Below, piece by piece: positions 1 through 12,000 of a stretch of DNA of 64,000 nucleotides. Position 1 is the stretch's first letter; each line of letters opens with the position of its first letter. A model generated the notes under the pieces. It ran no database searches. It worked only from the letters and a program-made list of their open reading frames with translations, and was not told the origin of the DNA. The stretch comes from Diogma glabrata (Eukaryota > Arthropoda > Insecta > Diptera > Cylindrotomidae). The DNA lies in assembly GCA_963693315.1 (NCBI GenBank), contig OY856186.1:287882930-287946929 (forward strand), in the 5' to 3' direction. The position numbers and the translations under genes were made by a program.

Positions 1-503
1 TCTATCACTGGCATGATGCAAGATGACTTTCACATTAAAGTATTTACAACTCCTCCTTTTAAAAGTGAAGTAAATGGACAAGTCGAACGGTTTCACTCAA
101 CTTTATCAGAAATCATGAGATGTTTAAAAGCAGAAGGTCCACCTCGTACATTTAAACAACTCCTCGAACGAGCGGTCAATGAGTACAACCACACGGTTCA
201 TTCTACAACTAACAAAAAACCAGTAGAGCTTTTTTTCGGATGAATTCCCAATAATAGCCCTGAACAATCCGAACAGAATATTGAAAAATTAAAATCAAAA
301 CAACAAAAGACATAAATTATCACAACAAGAAACGAAAACCCTTCAAACAATATTCACCGGAAGACATAATCTATGTCAAACATAACAGAAGATTGGGAAC
401 GAAATTAACAGTTCGGTTCGTTCGAGAGGTGATAAGAGAAAATAAAAATTCCGTTATCACCGAATCTGGGAGAACAGTACACAAATCCAACATCCGTAAC
501 TAA
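1..503 (+). pseudogene. Errantivirus-like pol, C-terminal end of integrase (5' end outside window)
   Basis: This is the end of a Ty3/gypsy-type (errantivirus) pol. Positions 13-240 encode the end of the integrase catalytic core: a PPFKSEVNGQVERFH stretch contains the third catalytic acid (E of VNGQVERFH), followed by a helix ending NKKPVELFFG. The frame then stops at 241-243. From about 317 another frame resumes with a basic integrase tail (LGTKLTVRF, then SGRTVHKSNIRN) and stops at 501-503. At least one frameshift and a stop therefore separate the core from its C-terminal domain, so the copy is inactive. The env gene directly downstream supports an env-bearing errantivirus rather than a plain gypsy element. 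The rest of the element lies before the window. Confidence 0.85.
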
Positions 504-563
504 TACCAATCGTTTAATTTTTATTACATTTAACTATTTAACCATATTAATGCTGGAATTCAA

Positions 564-3295
564 TTGCTTGATTTCACAAATTCCCTATTCGTATCGATTA
601 ATATGGGTTATGCTAAAATACAAACTGGCTGTTTTAAAATAATCCATGTCATTGACCTAGACGAATACGAAAATGTTACTCTCGAAATTTTATCGCTCAT
701 GGGTACCACTGAATCAAGACAGCATCATCTTGCTCCTTATATACTTTTCTAATTGGATCAAGTTCAAAACTTAATATTAAATTTAAAACCACATCAAAGA
801 AAGAGGTCACTTAATTTCATAGGAAGCGCATGGAAATGGACCGCAGGGAATCCAGACAATGACGATTTTATAACTATTAAAGGAAAAATTAATAACGTTT
901 TATATAATAATAATAAACAAGTTGTAATAAATAATTTAATAACTGAACGATTAAACAATTTAACTAAGATAAACAATGAAATCAAAAATGCACTAGCTAT
1001 TAATGAACTTCTTAATGGTAAGATAATAAAAGACGTGGAATACAAGATAAAGATACTCAAAGAAGATTTACTTACGCGATTCACTGGGCAAAATCGGGGA
1101 TTATAAATTCACATATACTGTCCAAAGTATAAATAAAGTTAGCAATTGATACATTTAAAAAGGAACATTTTCCTTTCTCTACAATCGAAGAAGCTTTAAA
1201 TTTTGCCGAAATTATAATTATTACAGATTCTAATTCGATTCTTTATATCGTAAATGTTCCTATAACAGATCATAAAATTTATGACAAAATCATTTTGAAA
1301 CCAGTAAAAAGAAATAATATTGCCACAGAGTTAGTATACGAAACAATTTTAAGAAATAATAACGAATTTTTTGCTTCAAAAGAAAATTGTGGCACGCTTA
1401 ATCTCATATCTGTATGTAAATCTAAAAACGTAATCAGTTTATCAAACACATCTTGTATTCCAAATCTTCTTAAAAGCATGTTAGCGGAATGCAATAATGT
1501 AAACAACCAACACATTCCTCAAATCGAAGAAATAACTCCAGGTATAATTCTCCTTAACAATTTTAACAGCACTATCCTAATTCAATCTATACCCCAACAT
1601 TTGGATGGCACATTTTTAATTAAATTCAATAATATCTCAATAAACATTGCCGGCCAGTCATTCACTTCACGTGAAGAAACCCAATTTCATGTTTTACCCG
1701 CAATTTTACCCGAATACTATAGTTAGAAATGATGGATGAAATTCACATCAATAACACGAACGCGATAAGCCTTCTACATTCAGATTCCTCTAGGCTTCAT
1801 CCCGACTAGAATTCTTATTTCGGTTCGAATAAGGATGATGTTTGGCCAACCAAATTGGGCATTCGGCCCTAATGAGCATTCCATATGACGACCTCATGCT
1901 GAAAGTAACGCATGTCCACATTCGTATTCCATTTGGACTAGCTAATGTGGACTGCATCTAAATTTGTGCTGCCAAAGAATATTTTCTGAATGCAGCAAAC
2001 TATACACTCAGAAAAAAGAGATAGCTTATTTAACGTAAAGTATATGTAAATTTAACTGAAAATGACGTACGAATTGAGCCAGCGTAGCCATAAGTAAATT
2101 AAACAAAATTGACAAAGTAAAATCTACTTAAAAGCATCGTAAAAAGGTCAGTTTTTAATTAAGCTTGTGCAAAAGCTAATTTTACGTAGACCACAAGTAA
2201 ATATTTAAAAATATGTATAGCCCTAACGTAGCGTTATGTAATTTCGCTAGTAGCACATTAACTATTTGCTACGTAAAACAGACAGAGTGATATGTAAAAA
2301 TTGAACTATTTTAGTAAAATTTACATCCCAGCAAGCACACCGCAAAAATTTTGGGCTGTTATGCTACAATTATGCTACCATATTGTCTCACCAAAAAAAT
2401 GAAAACAAAATTAATTTTTTTGCAATTATTAATCGTTTTTTTTATCAATTCAGGGGGATTATACACGGTAATGATAACAGCGGTTAAGAAGGGCCCTGTA
2501 AAGATAAAATGCTATTTATTATTAATATTTACTTTGGACTTAACCCGGATTCCATCCCCAGACCTCTGTGTACAAGGCAGCAACATTAACCATTCGTCTA
2601 TCTAAATAATTATTTACGTCAATTTATTTATGAATATTATGTTGATGCTTAAGTTTAGGACGGCTGAGGGTTCGATTCCCAGACTGACCACTACTTATTT
2701 TTTATTACATTTTTATTATTTTTTTTTAAAATAACACAAAAATGATTCCCGCCTTACTTCGGCTAATCTGTCAATTGCATTATACGGTTGACATTCGTGA
2801 TTTCAAGTTCATACCTAACTTGAGGATCCTACTATTTATCCTTATGGAAGCCTTATGACGGTTCCGAACATAATGTGCATTTGAGTATTTTCTTGACCTG
2901 CATAATGACGAGATAGTGCCGCGGTTAACAGGCCTTCTGCAGTTGGGCATATTATTAGTCGTCCTAATGACGAGGTCACTCCATAATTGTTAGGTTTTCC
3001 AACTTTTGGTATTCCTCATTCGGCCCGAAAATATTTTTAGGTCTGCCGAAATACAAATTCTAGTCGGGATTACCTATGTTATGCCTTTGTTGCTGCAGCT
3101 ACCTTCATAATTTCATACAAACTTTGTATTAAAGCAATCAAAATCTTCAGAATTAGTAAACAAACTTCAAGTCCAAAACACACTTCATCTGATGCAGTAT
3201 ATTTTCCAAGTTCAAAAGCAAAACAAAGTTCGATAATTCTAAGACCCGCTTCCAGCGCCCCAGAACTGAATTTCAATAACATTCCATATTTTTAA
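564..3295 (+). pseudogene. Errantivirus-like env, frameshifted and split by an insertion
   Basis: This is an endogenous retroviral envelope gene in pieces. Frame 3 carries 564-752, then a TAA at 750-752, then 753-1106. The second piece has a basic QRKR site near 798-806 followed by NFIGSAWKW, the hallmark of insect errantivirus Env around the processing site and start of the transmembrane subunit. The frame changes near 1085-1125 (a TAA lies in the new frame), and 1130-1726 continues the ectodomain. A third frame continues at about 1730-1797 (EIHINNTNAISLLHS). The reading is then cut by a 1.27-kb TIR element. After it, 3074-3295 encodes a hydrophobic segment (FVAAATFIISY), a basic cytoplasmic tail and a stop at 3293-3295. 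Several independent breaks make this an old, non-functional copy. Confidence 0.8.
1799..3071. mobile_element. TIR element inserted in the errantivirus env
   Basis: Imperfect inverted ends of about 25 bp (left 1799-1823 reads ATCCCGACTAGAATT then TATTTCGG; the right end 3047-3071 is its reverse complement) bracket 1.27 kb that interrupts the env reading frame exactly. No convincing transposase is present; the longest ORF (2351-2605) resembles nothing I know. I could not find a clear target duplication. The interior contains tRNA-like box B sequence near 2665-2690 (GGGTTCGATTCCC). It is probably a non-autonomous DNA transposon; superfamily unresolved. Confidence 0.6.
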
Positions 3296-3328
3296 GTGAT
3301 TGAGGACAATCACATTTAAGTGCGGAGG

Positions 3329-3565
3329 AGTTAATTAACCTTCATATTATACATTCCTATAAATGTTTTGTCTTCTAAAGCTATCCTATTACAAATTGCA
3401 TTCCGTTGCATTTTCTCACAGAAACAAACTTCATTAATTGTCAAGTTTAGTTTCTGTGAAATAAGAATATAATATTTCAATTAAATTATTATATTATGTT
3501 TATATTGCAGAAAACATTGTAAAACATTTCTAGCATTAAGTTAAGAAATTAAAATTGTAATTACT
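3329..3565 (+). repeat. Putative 3' LTR of the errantivirus-like element
   Basis: Shortly after the env stop comes a purine tract (GCGGAGG) followed by AGTTAATTAACC, the usual errantivirus order of polypurine tract and LTR start (AGTTA). The sequence GTAATTACT at 3557-3565 is a plausible inverted end. The 5' LTR is outside the window, so the right boundary is only inferred. Confidence 0.5.
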
Positions 3566-4168
3566 ATCTTTTTGGATTTAATAAAGTAAAGAGGTCTTCC
3601 TCTAAAAAAATTATATTTCTACTACCCAACTTAAAAAATCTACTTTCGATGTTTGTTCATTGCATCGAAAATTTCTTTTTCGTCACCAGTGATAAAAATA
3701 CCTATACAAATTACTTTCCTACCTAGTGACGAAAGTAATTTTTTAAAAGCCATCTATTTTCTAATTTCTTAACTAGAACAAATCATCCTAGAACACTCGT
3801 TAAGAGAATCAATTAATTGAATAAAATAATTTTTTAGTGTTAATTTGTCTTTCTTGGGAAGATGACGTTAATTAATTTTAGAATTATTTACGGACAATTT
3901 ACATTAAAAATTTTAAAAATAATATAATAGTTAACTATATAAGATGCACATATTCTTTTTAAATAGTATGGTAGCAATCAGTTGGTGTTAAGATATTTAA
4001 AAAAAATGATTTCACCTATTTATTTAAGAAAAACGAAAAAAAATATGTATTTACATAAAATATTTTACATTGTTTTAAAATATATCAGGAATTTACGTAA
4101 CGTCATCCCCATACAAAAACTAAATCAAAACTGTTGTTTTTATTTTAGACTTGACTTTGTATATTAAA
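3566..4168. other. No gene seen
   Basis: AT-rich sequence with small hairpins only, for example the CTTTCGATG / CATCGAAA pair near 3645-3672 and a TTTCGTCAC / GTGACGAAA pair near 3680-3735. The short ORF at 3982-4167 has low-complexity composition and no recognisable domain. Confidence 0.5.
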
Positions 4169-4382
4169 AAACCGTCTTTAGTTATAAGCCTACTAAACGC
4201 GAAATGCAAAAAACAATAAACCTTTAAAGATGTATTATTTAATGGTTTTAGGGACTTTATAGACCAAATAGAATAAAATGATAGAATTTTGTTGTGTAAA
4301 TATAATAAATATATGTATATGTATACAGTTGACAATTTTTTTTGTACGAAAGGACAATCAGGCTTGTAACTAAAGACGGTTT
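4169..4382. mobile_element. MITE, about 214 bp
   Basis: A 23-bp inverted pair with one mismatch lies at 4169-4191 (starts AAACCGTCTTTAGTTA) and 4360-4382. It is AT-rich and non-coding. The flanks are too AT-rich to fix the target duplication. Confidence 0.6.
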
Positions 4383-4577
4383 TATTTATAACATAGAAAT
4401 TGGATAATTTTTTCATATTCAGTCATCTATATTTTAATAGCAGGAATATAAATTTAAAGATTTTGTTTGGATGATTATATGTTTTAAAATTTGAATTGTA
4501 TGTAATTTTAAATGAAAATGCTTAATAATTAATAATAATTTTTAAAAAAGTAGTAGAAAAAGTACAGTTTTCTACTC

Positions 4578-4674
4578 GCCGAAAATCATATTTTGAATCT
4601 CGCGACCATTACCAACCTCGGCTATCGCCTCGGCTGATAAACTGTCCTCTCGCTTCAAAATATGTTGTTTTCGG
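4578..4674. repeat. Foldback hairpin 1
   Basis: Arms GCCGAAAATCATATTTTGAA and its imperfect reverse complement surround a loop containing CCTCGGCTATCGCCTCGGCTG. Its organisation resembles the hairpin at 6569-6664. Confidence 0.55.
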
Positions 4675-5042
4675 CATCGTTGAAAAATATACTATTTTTT
4701 AAATAGAATAAGGAATAATTCCTTAACTTATACATATATGATTTTTTACGGAGAAAAATAAATCAAACCTGAAATCTAAATCATATTTTCTATCTGAATG
4801 GTAATGTTAAATTTAACAAAAAAGTGACCATTTATTGACCCAATACCATTTATTGCGGCTCAAAAAATGTACCAATTCGTTAACAACCCAACTTCCTTTA
4901 TATAATGGAACACATACGTGATACGACACAAAAAAGGAAGAAATAATACTTACAGAATATTTTTCAAACATATAACGTTAAAACAATTTAATAATTACTT
5001 TTTTCTACAACTGTCAAAAAAAGATGATGTTTGCGCATTTAT
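4675..5042. other. No gene seen
   Basis: AT-rich spacer between two foldbacks; no ORF of note and no recognisable repeat ends. Confidence 0.5.
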
Positions 5043-5126
5043 GTCAGTTTGCGAAGTGTCACTTTTTTTCATTTAAGGTTAAAATTTATTTCGCGCACTA
5101 GGGTGCGAAATATTTCGCACACTGAC
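5043..5126. repeat. Foldback hairpin 2
   Basis: GTCAGTTTGCGAA at 5043-5055 pairs with TTCGCACACTGAC at 5114-5126 (one mismatch). The TTCGCACACT motif is shared with the hairpin on the other side of the recombinase gene. Confidence 0.5.
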
Positions 5127-5249
5127 ACAATCAGGAGTATAGACAAGGGATGGTGATTTAGGATGAAACTCCAATTAATTCAAATTCGAAAAATTATGGT
5201 ACATTTTAATTTTATTAAATTATAACAAAAACCAAAAACTTATAATATT

Positions 5250-6347
5250 CTAATTTTTATTAAAATTAATATTAATGGTACAGTCATTGCATGTTCCAAT
5301 ATTTAATCCTGGAATTGCAAAGTTAGTTGCTTTTGATGTTGATGGAGCAGAATTGTTAATTTCACAATTTAATATTTTATTTGAAATCAATATTTTATTC
5401 TAGATTGAATTCTCAATGTATCCTTCGGCCACAGTCGAGGCTTTCCATCCTCCGTGGCGTTTCAGACTGCATATATCGGCCCCTGCATTAGCTAGTAGAG
5501 TAGCGGACGTTCTCCTAAAGCAATGTCCAGTGTAAGTTTCAGGATTTGTCAAATTCATGTACTTGCTATCAAAGAAGGTACTGCTCCAATCGTATTAATA
5601 CCCACAACTTGATTAATACATTTATTCTTTTGGTATTTAACGAACAAACGTGGATTACTGGCATTTTTTAGCCGAAGACTTAAATATTTTCGATAAAGAT
5701 TTATATAGTCCAAATTGGAAACTGTAAATGTGCGTTGAATATAATTTTTAGTATCCGGCACTTTGACAATTAAAATAGATCCCTTATCTTCTAGGTCGTC
5801 GATAGTCATTTTAACCAATTCGTCACGGCGACATGCACCAGAAATACCCATAATCATAACAATCTAAAATGAACTATGTATTTTAATGATATTCAAAGAA
5901 ATAAATTATTTTAAATTTTACCTTCATCATTAAGTAATTTTCATCATCTGCTTCAGTCATAAATTTATCTATTTGATCTCTTGTTAGAACTTGAGATTTC
6001 TTAGCTTGATATCCAACTGATTTTTTCTTTAAAAATGGAATCAATTTATTAAATTTCCTAATGTCTACATTTTCTTTAACGTTGAGTGTAGCCTTCAGCA
6101 TGGAATATGTAGACCACAAAGTAGCGGACTTTACTTTTTTAGACTTTTCCTCCAAATATGCCAGTAGAACATTTTCTGAAATTTTTTTAGCATTCTTCAT
6201 CTCGCACCAATCTTTAAATTGACCATATGTCTTCTCATATTGCCGCTTCGATTTCTCTGGTAGAAGATTAGAAATAACAGAGTTAGCCGAATCTTTTATT
6301 TCCGGTGGGGTACCAGAAAACTCATCTTCACTTTCACTAAATTCCAT
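5250..6347 (-). pseudogene. Tyrosine recombinase (Crypton-like), one intron, frameshift and nonsense
   Basis: This is a tyrosine recombinase/integrase. The ATG at 6345-6347 opens exon 1 (to 5922), with an acidic N-terminus and a core-binding, SAM-like helical domain. A 58-bp intron (5864-5921) has perfect GT/AG ends and is phase 0. Exon 2 carries the first catalytic Arg (SGACRRDEL). After a one-base frameshift near 5557-5560 come the H-x-x-R box (GHCFRR), the His/Gly/Trp box (KRHGGW) and the Tyr nucleophile (AEGYIENS). A TAG at 5400-5402 then interrupts the frame, which continues to a second stop at 5250-5252 with a polar tail (TCNDCTININ). All catalytic positions (R, H, R, W, Y) are present, so inactivation looks recent: one indel and one nonsense. 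The architecture recalls animal Crypton-type elements or domesticated recombinases. No transposase-type TIRs were identified; foldbacks lie on both sides. Confidence 0.8.
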
Positions 6348-6568
6348 TATTTTTAAGTAACACTTTCTCTACCACAAACGCAGAGCTTATATCAAAATGT
6401 CACTATTTAAAACTTTATTGACTTCAAACATTGTTGTTTCCATAACAACGAAATTTAATTTAATGAAAACGCAAATAATATTTCTCATAGGTATTTTGAT
6501 ATAAAAATATGATTCTAATTAATTATAATAAAATGCAAGAGTTGTAGAAAAAATGTTGTGTGCAACTT

Positions 6569-6664
6569 GTGTGCGAAATGACTTTGGTGTTCTCGAATAA
6601 TTTTTTGACTCGGCTGACGCCTCGAAAATTTAATTCTCGAACACCAAAGTATCATTTCGCACAC
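6569..6664. repeat. Foldback hairpin 3
   Basis: GTGTGCGAAATGACTTTGGT and its near-perfect reverse complement form arms of about 28 bp. The loop holds CTCGGCTGACGCCTCG, echoing the loop of the hairpin at 4578-4674. Confidence 0.6.
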
Positions 6665-6975
6665 TAGTTACACAAATAGCTATTTTTTTAGCTAGTAATT
6701 TAACAATTATTTTAAATACTCTACGCAAAACTAAATTCATTTGATATTGAAATTTTAATTTATCTTTAACGCTTTAAAATTTTCTCGCCTCTTTAATTTT
6801 GAGCGATACGCCCGAGCCTTACATATAATTAAAACGAAAAATGAAATCAGAAAAAACAGAAATTCAGTAAGGACTAAACGTGTATAAGATAAATAAAATG
6901 AACTGTATTGGGAGAACATTATAATATTTTATACTATCGTCGATGCACGAGTATGTTAATTAAATGGTTAAAATA
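6665..6975. other. No gene seen
   Basis: AT-rich sequence without ORFs or repeat ends that I can recognise. Confidence 0.5.
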
Positions 6976-8575
6976 TGGAGGGGCTGAAATCTCATAGCTC
7001 TGAGATATCAAGACTTTGGTCTGGGTTAAGGATTTTGATATAGTTTTCGGCAAAAAACTTTTATGAGGACATGGTTTTTAGTTTTGGGCAGCGATGTATA
7101 TCAAACATAACTCTTTGTTAAAGTACAAGTATTTTTTTATCTCTGTTTAGAAATTTATTACAAAACTAACACGAAACATCAATACTTTGTCTGAAAATTA
7201 TAACAGATCATAAATTAATATAATTTAGTGAAAAGATTTTTCAATCAGCAAATTACTCAAAACCTTTGCATTTAGCGTTTCGAGAAAATATTTCAAAATC
7301 ACAAATTCATATTTTCATATTTTCACATTAATTTTCAAAGTCCAAAAATATTGTAAAAATTAAATAAAAATCAAAACTTCAAACTTTTTTCAAACAAAAT
7401 TCAAAAAATATTTCAAAAATCATTCCAAAATCAAAGTTTAAAACTTTTTTCAAAAACTCTAAAAATATTGCAAAATTATAACAAAATCAAAATTTTTAAC
7501 TTTTTCCAAAATTATAGTAAAATCAAAAATTTAAACTTTTTCTAAATTTTAATAATATTCCAAAAATTCTTAAAAATTCAAAAATTTAAACTTTTTCCAA
7601 AATTCTAAAAATTATAATAAAATCAAAAATTTAAAATTTTTCAAAATTCTAAAAATATTCCAAAAATTCTTACAAAATCAAAAATTGAAACTTTTCCAAA
7701 ATTCCAAAAATATATTCAAAAACTATAACAAATTCACAAATTTCCATGTTCAATTATATTTACGTAAACAAACAGCTAAATTTTTTTTCCGAAAACTTAT
7801 CTAAACAAATAAATGAAATCATTTTCTTGACACACTTGACAACATTTTTTGGACAAACCTATAATGCCATAATTCTCAATTTAATAATAATAAAAAAAAT
7901 TTCATATCAAACAAATGAATTTTATTTTTTTTCAAAAAATTGGGTAAAAAAAATAAAAATCTTCCTTCTGACACACTTGACAACATTTTTTTGACAAACT
8001 TATAATGCTATAATTCTCAATAATAATAATAAAAAAATTCATATCAAACAAATAATTAATTTCATTTTTTCCAAAAAATGGTGTAAAAAAATAAATAAAA
8101 ATCTTTCTTTTGACACACTTGACAACATTTTTTTGACAAACTTATAATGCAATAATCTAGATTTTGGTCTCACATACCAATCCCGACCATCAAGATTTCT
8201 CCAAAATCAATGTTCCTACTCGTAATCACTTAAAATAAAGGTTTTTAAGCAAAAAATATGCAAATTTCCTTGTTTTGACACACTTGACGATTTTTTTGAC
8301 ACACTTCCGGTACAGTTATCGAACACATCGTCCTTTCGGCTTTTCGATTGAGTAAACCTATTTCTAGAAAAAAAATTTTGAAATCCGTCTAGCGGTTTTC
8401 TAGATTTCGTAGGTTGTGACGGATGGACGGACGGCCGGACGGCCACAGACAGACATACATTTTTTTTTGCTTTTTTAGAATCAGTAGGTCCTAAAACGTC
8501 GAGAAATGCCAAAAAAAGTGGGGGTAAGAATTTCACTTTGAGCTCATGAATGTAATACTTAGGTCTTTCAGACCG
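6976..8575. mobile_element. Unclassified non-coding repeat, copy 1
   Basis: About 1.6 kb that matches 26111-27902 from end to end: the shared left end starts ATATGGAGGGGCTGAAATC and the shared right end finishes AGGTCTTTCAGACCGAA. Inside are two different satellite-like arrays. The first is about 7300-7740: short AT-rich units of the form CAAAATTCTAAAAATATTCC. The second is about 7800-8160: roughly 135-bp units containing TTTTGACACACTTGACAAC. A GC-rich GACGGACGGCCGGACGG block follows near 8420-8440. No TIRs, LTRs or coding capacity were seen; the short reverse ORF at 8216-8536 is compositional. It behaves as a mobile or dispersed repeat of unknown class. Confidence 0.7.
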
Positions 8576-9005
8576 AAGTAATAACCAGAATTTAAAGAAA
8601 CAGTTTCTTACAGATTTTTCATAGCAAATTTAATTAATTGAACTTATTCAGTTTCGGTCTAGTACATTTCATAATCAGTATTTTATTTTTTACTATCAAT
8701 TTTAATGTTTTAATGTCAATTTTAATGTCAAATTTTTTTGTTGGAAAATTAGTTTGAGACTACTTGTTAATTCTAGTGAACGTATATTTTGACCTCTTAT
8801 TAATATCAATGGATTGAATAGATTAGCTTATTTGGTTGGTTAATGGATTAGTTTAGTTTAAAAATTGTTTGATTCAAATCAGATAAAAATGTATTGTGTT
8901 CCATAGTTTGTTTTAGTACTTTTAGATTTAATTTTTTAATTCGTCGGTTAAATTACTTTTGTTTCAACGTCACTTGCAACTGATTATTTTAATAAAGATT
9001 CAACC
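8576..9005. other. No gene; 5' flank of the short spliced ORF
   Basis: AT-rich sequence. It contains nothing recognisable beyond being upstream of the ATG at 9006. Confidence 0.4.
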
Positions 9006-12000
9006 ATGGAAAAGATGAATTTAGATGAGTACGAGCAAGGTAAATTATTAATTATTACTAGGGCAACCAAAAATATGCACTAGCATGTTTTTTTAACAGT
9101 ACTTAATTAAAAAATGATTAAGCTTGAAATCTGTTTCAGGTAAAACTAAGACTTTTAAGCCCTACTTGTTAGAGCATATTTTTGCATATTTTACTCTAAA
9201 ATGCATATAAATGCATATTTCACCAAAAGTGCATATTTTTGCATATTTTGCAAAATTATGAGTTTGTTTTAGCTTTAATACATATTTTTATGAAAAATTA
9301 TTCCATATTTCACCAAAAGGCCGTATTTTTGCATATTTTCAAATAATTACCAGTTTTTTTCTAGATTAACAATATGCACAAAAATATGAGCATCGAAAAA
9401 TTGGGCACATTTTTCCATCGTGGCATTAATATTTAGGGTCCTGTCTTTTAAAAATGGAACACTAATGCTAAGACTTTAGTGTTTGCTGGACCTTTACAAT
9501 AGGTTTTATGAGCATCTATAGGTCCTAACCTAAGGTCTTAGATTTTAGAACGGCCATAAAAAGCTGATAATCTTAGTCATGTTTTGTCCTATTTTAAGCA
9601 GCTTAGTAATCGTATAAAAAATCTTACCGCTTGTTATGGCATTCGGATAGGTGTCATATGAGAGGTTGAGCTTTTTGGCTGTTGACACATTACCGAAAAT
9701 GAATAAACTTGTGAGTAGTTAAACTCAAATAACTGGATGAATAATAAGAATATTTCAATTTTGAAACCTGTTTTGCATTCCTCTAACTAAACGTTAAAAT
9801 TTTTAATCAGAAAAAATTTTTACGTGTTTCGTGGAGGTATCGAACCCCAGTCGTCAGTAACACAAACTCGATACCTTGTGTTATACACGCTTTTATCAAC
9901 TGAGCCATTCAATTGACAAGTTTATAGAAATTTTTAGATGGTGAATTGAAACGTCATCAACAATTACAATGAAATCAACTATTTCACAAGGAAAATTGCC
10001 GCTTTGCATCGACATGATACCTTAAATTAATTATTTCTAATTAATTTTCCAATCACAATTTGTTAGAGTTTTTTCGATTGAATATTCTAGATACTACTAT
10101 TTTTTTAAGTATGGTAAGTTAATGATATTCATTATTTACATACACATCCTTAATGCAGAAGAGGAATCCAAAACTGGTTTCAAAATTGAAATATTTTTAT
10201 TATTCATCCAGTTATTTGAGTTTAACTACTCACAAGTTTATTCATAAAAATTCTCCCGGCCGATTATGTAGGTCAATAGATTGGTTTTCAGATAAGTTGA
10301 ATATAACTAATTGTAATGATTCTTCTGCATTAAGGATGTGTATGTTAATAATGAATATCATTAACTTACCATACTTAAGAAAATAGTAGTATCTTGAATA
10401 TTCAATCGAAAAAACTCTAAAAAATTACCGAAAATGTTTGTGTTGGGTTGTGTGCGTCCCATCCCCTTAACTTACAAAGCAGTTGATAAATAAATTTGGT
10501 AAATTTCAAAATTTGTAGAATATTAAAGCAATATACTAGCAATCTCATCTATAAAAAAAACATAGTAACCTCCTAGAAATTGGGACTAGAACTCTGTGTT
10601 TTGAGGGGCAAGGGGTGGGAACCGGTCGAGTGGAATGTCATGTAGAAGGTTGATTTCTTTTAAGGAAGATTTCAATTCTTTTATGTAATTTGAATAACCC
10701 TTGGTTTCGTACATTTCTGAAAACGCGTTATTCTTATTCTGTACCAGGGTGGTTATTTTGTAACGTTATCTCACTAGGTGAGATAAAAAGTGAGATAAAA
10801 TATTTGTCTTTGATCGATTATATTAGATAAAAGAAATCGTTTAAACATAATTTTTTTTATCTCACTATTTATCTCACTTAGTGAGATAACGCTACAAAAT
10901 AACCACCCGGATTTAACTCAAAACGTAATTTAATGTAAATTGAATTTGAATCGAAAACCACCTCTCTGCAATTTGTTGCTCTGTGTTTTGGTGTGCTATA
11001 GGCTGCAAATGGAAAACGAAATTTTCGTTGACTCGTTTAAGTGTCAAAAATAGTTTAATATTTTAAAGATTTCAATTTGTGCAAAGCATTCCATTTGAAA
11101 GCATTCCATTTGTACGCTGTACGGACAAAGAAATCTCTCTGCATTCTTTCGCTATGATAGTGAGTGATCTCTACAGTTTAACTGTTTGGCATTTTTGTGT
11201 GCAATTATGATCTCGAGTAACTTAGGAAATAATTTGAATTTTTTAATTCATATGTGTGGTTGAATTTATCTCAGAGTAAACGCGGTTTTTCTCTTTTACG
11301 TATTTCGGTTGTGATTCGAATTCTTAACCTTAGTAATGCCAATGAGTTCAGATCCTTTGGCAGTCGCGCTATCCACGAATGAATGATATTTCGAAGTTGA
11401 ATCTTCAACAATTACACTATTTACTCAAGTTGAATTTTCAACTGATATTATACTCTTATCATTGAAAATATGTTTTTTGATGTAGCAAATTTTTTTAATT
11501 TTCTTTGATTCCTTGCAAACATTTTGATGAAACTTACGGCAAATTATTTGAAAACTATGGTATTGCGAAAAAATTGGAGCAGTCCATTTATATGCAGTTC
11601 GGGCAGAGAAGCATTTGGGGCCAAAGGGGCATTCGGGGCCATGAGCAACAGTGTGAAGATGTTGTAGGAAATCAAGATTTGATCCCAACTTTTCGTCATC
11701 TATACAATTCGTATAGCATGTTTTTTAACGGACTCATAAAGAGCCAGGCAGGAGTGTACCAAACTTGAAAACTTTTATTTTTTTCACATCTATTGAGGAG
11801 ATCAATTTTTTTAGAAGCGCTCTTTTTCATCGGCCTTTTGAGATCGTTACATAGTAATTCATTGGAAATTGTGACTCCCAATAAACAAATGCTAAAACAT
11901 AATAATTGAACCATCGTTGTTGAGTTGTGTTGTGTTCACCACATTTTTTAGGTTCTCGTTTCATTTACGACATGCATTTACCCCTTTATTTGTTCATGCA

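Noticed and set aside
2351..2605. 84-codon ORF inside the TIR element
   Set aside because: Hydrophobic, AT-biased, no recognisable domain or splice context.
2540..2700. tRNA or SINE at the GGGTTCGATTCCC box
   Set aside because: Only box B is clear; no A box at proper distance and no second copy with the same flanks, so it is mentioned but not called.
3079..3282. Minus-strand ORF of 67 codons
   Set aside because: Antisense shadow of the C-terminal part of the errantivirus env, which reads through on the plus strand with a membrane segment and a stop just before the LTR.
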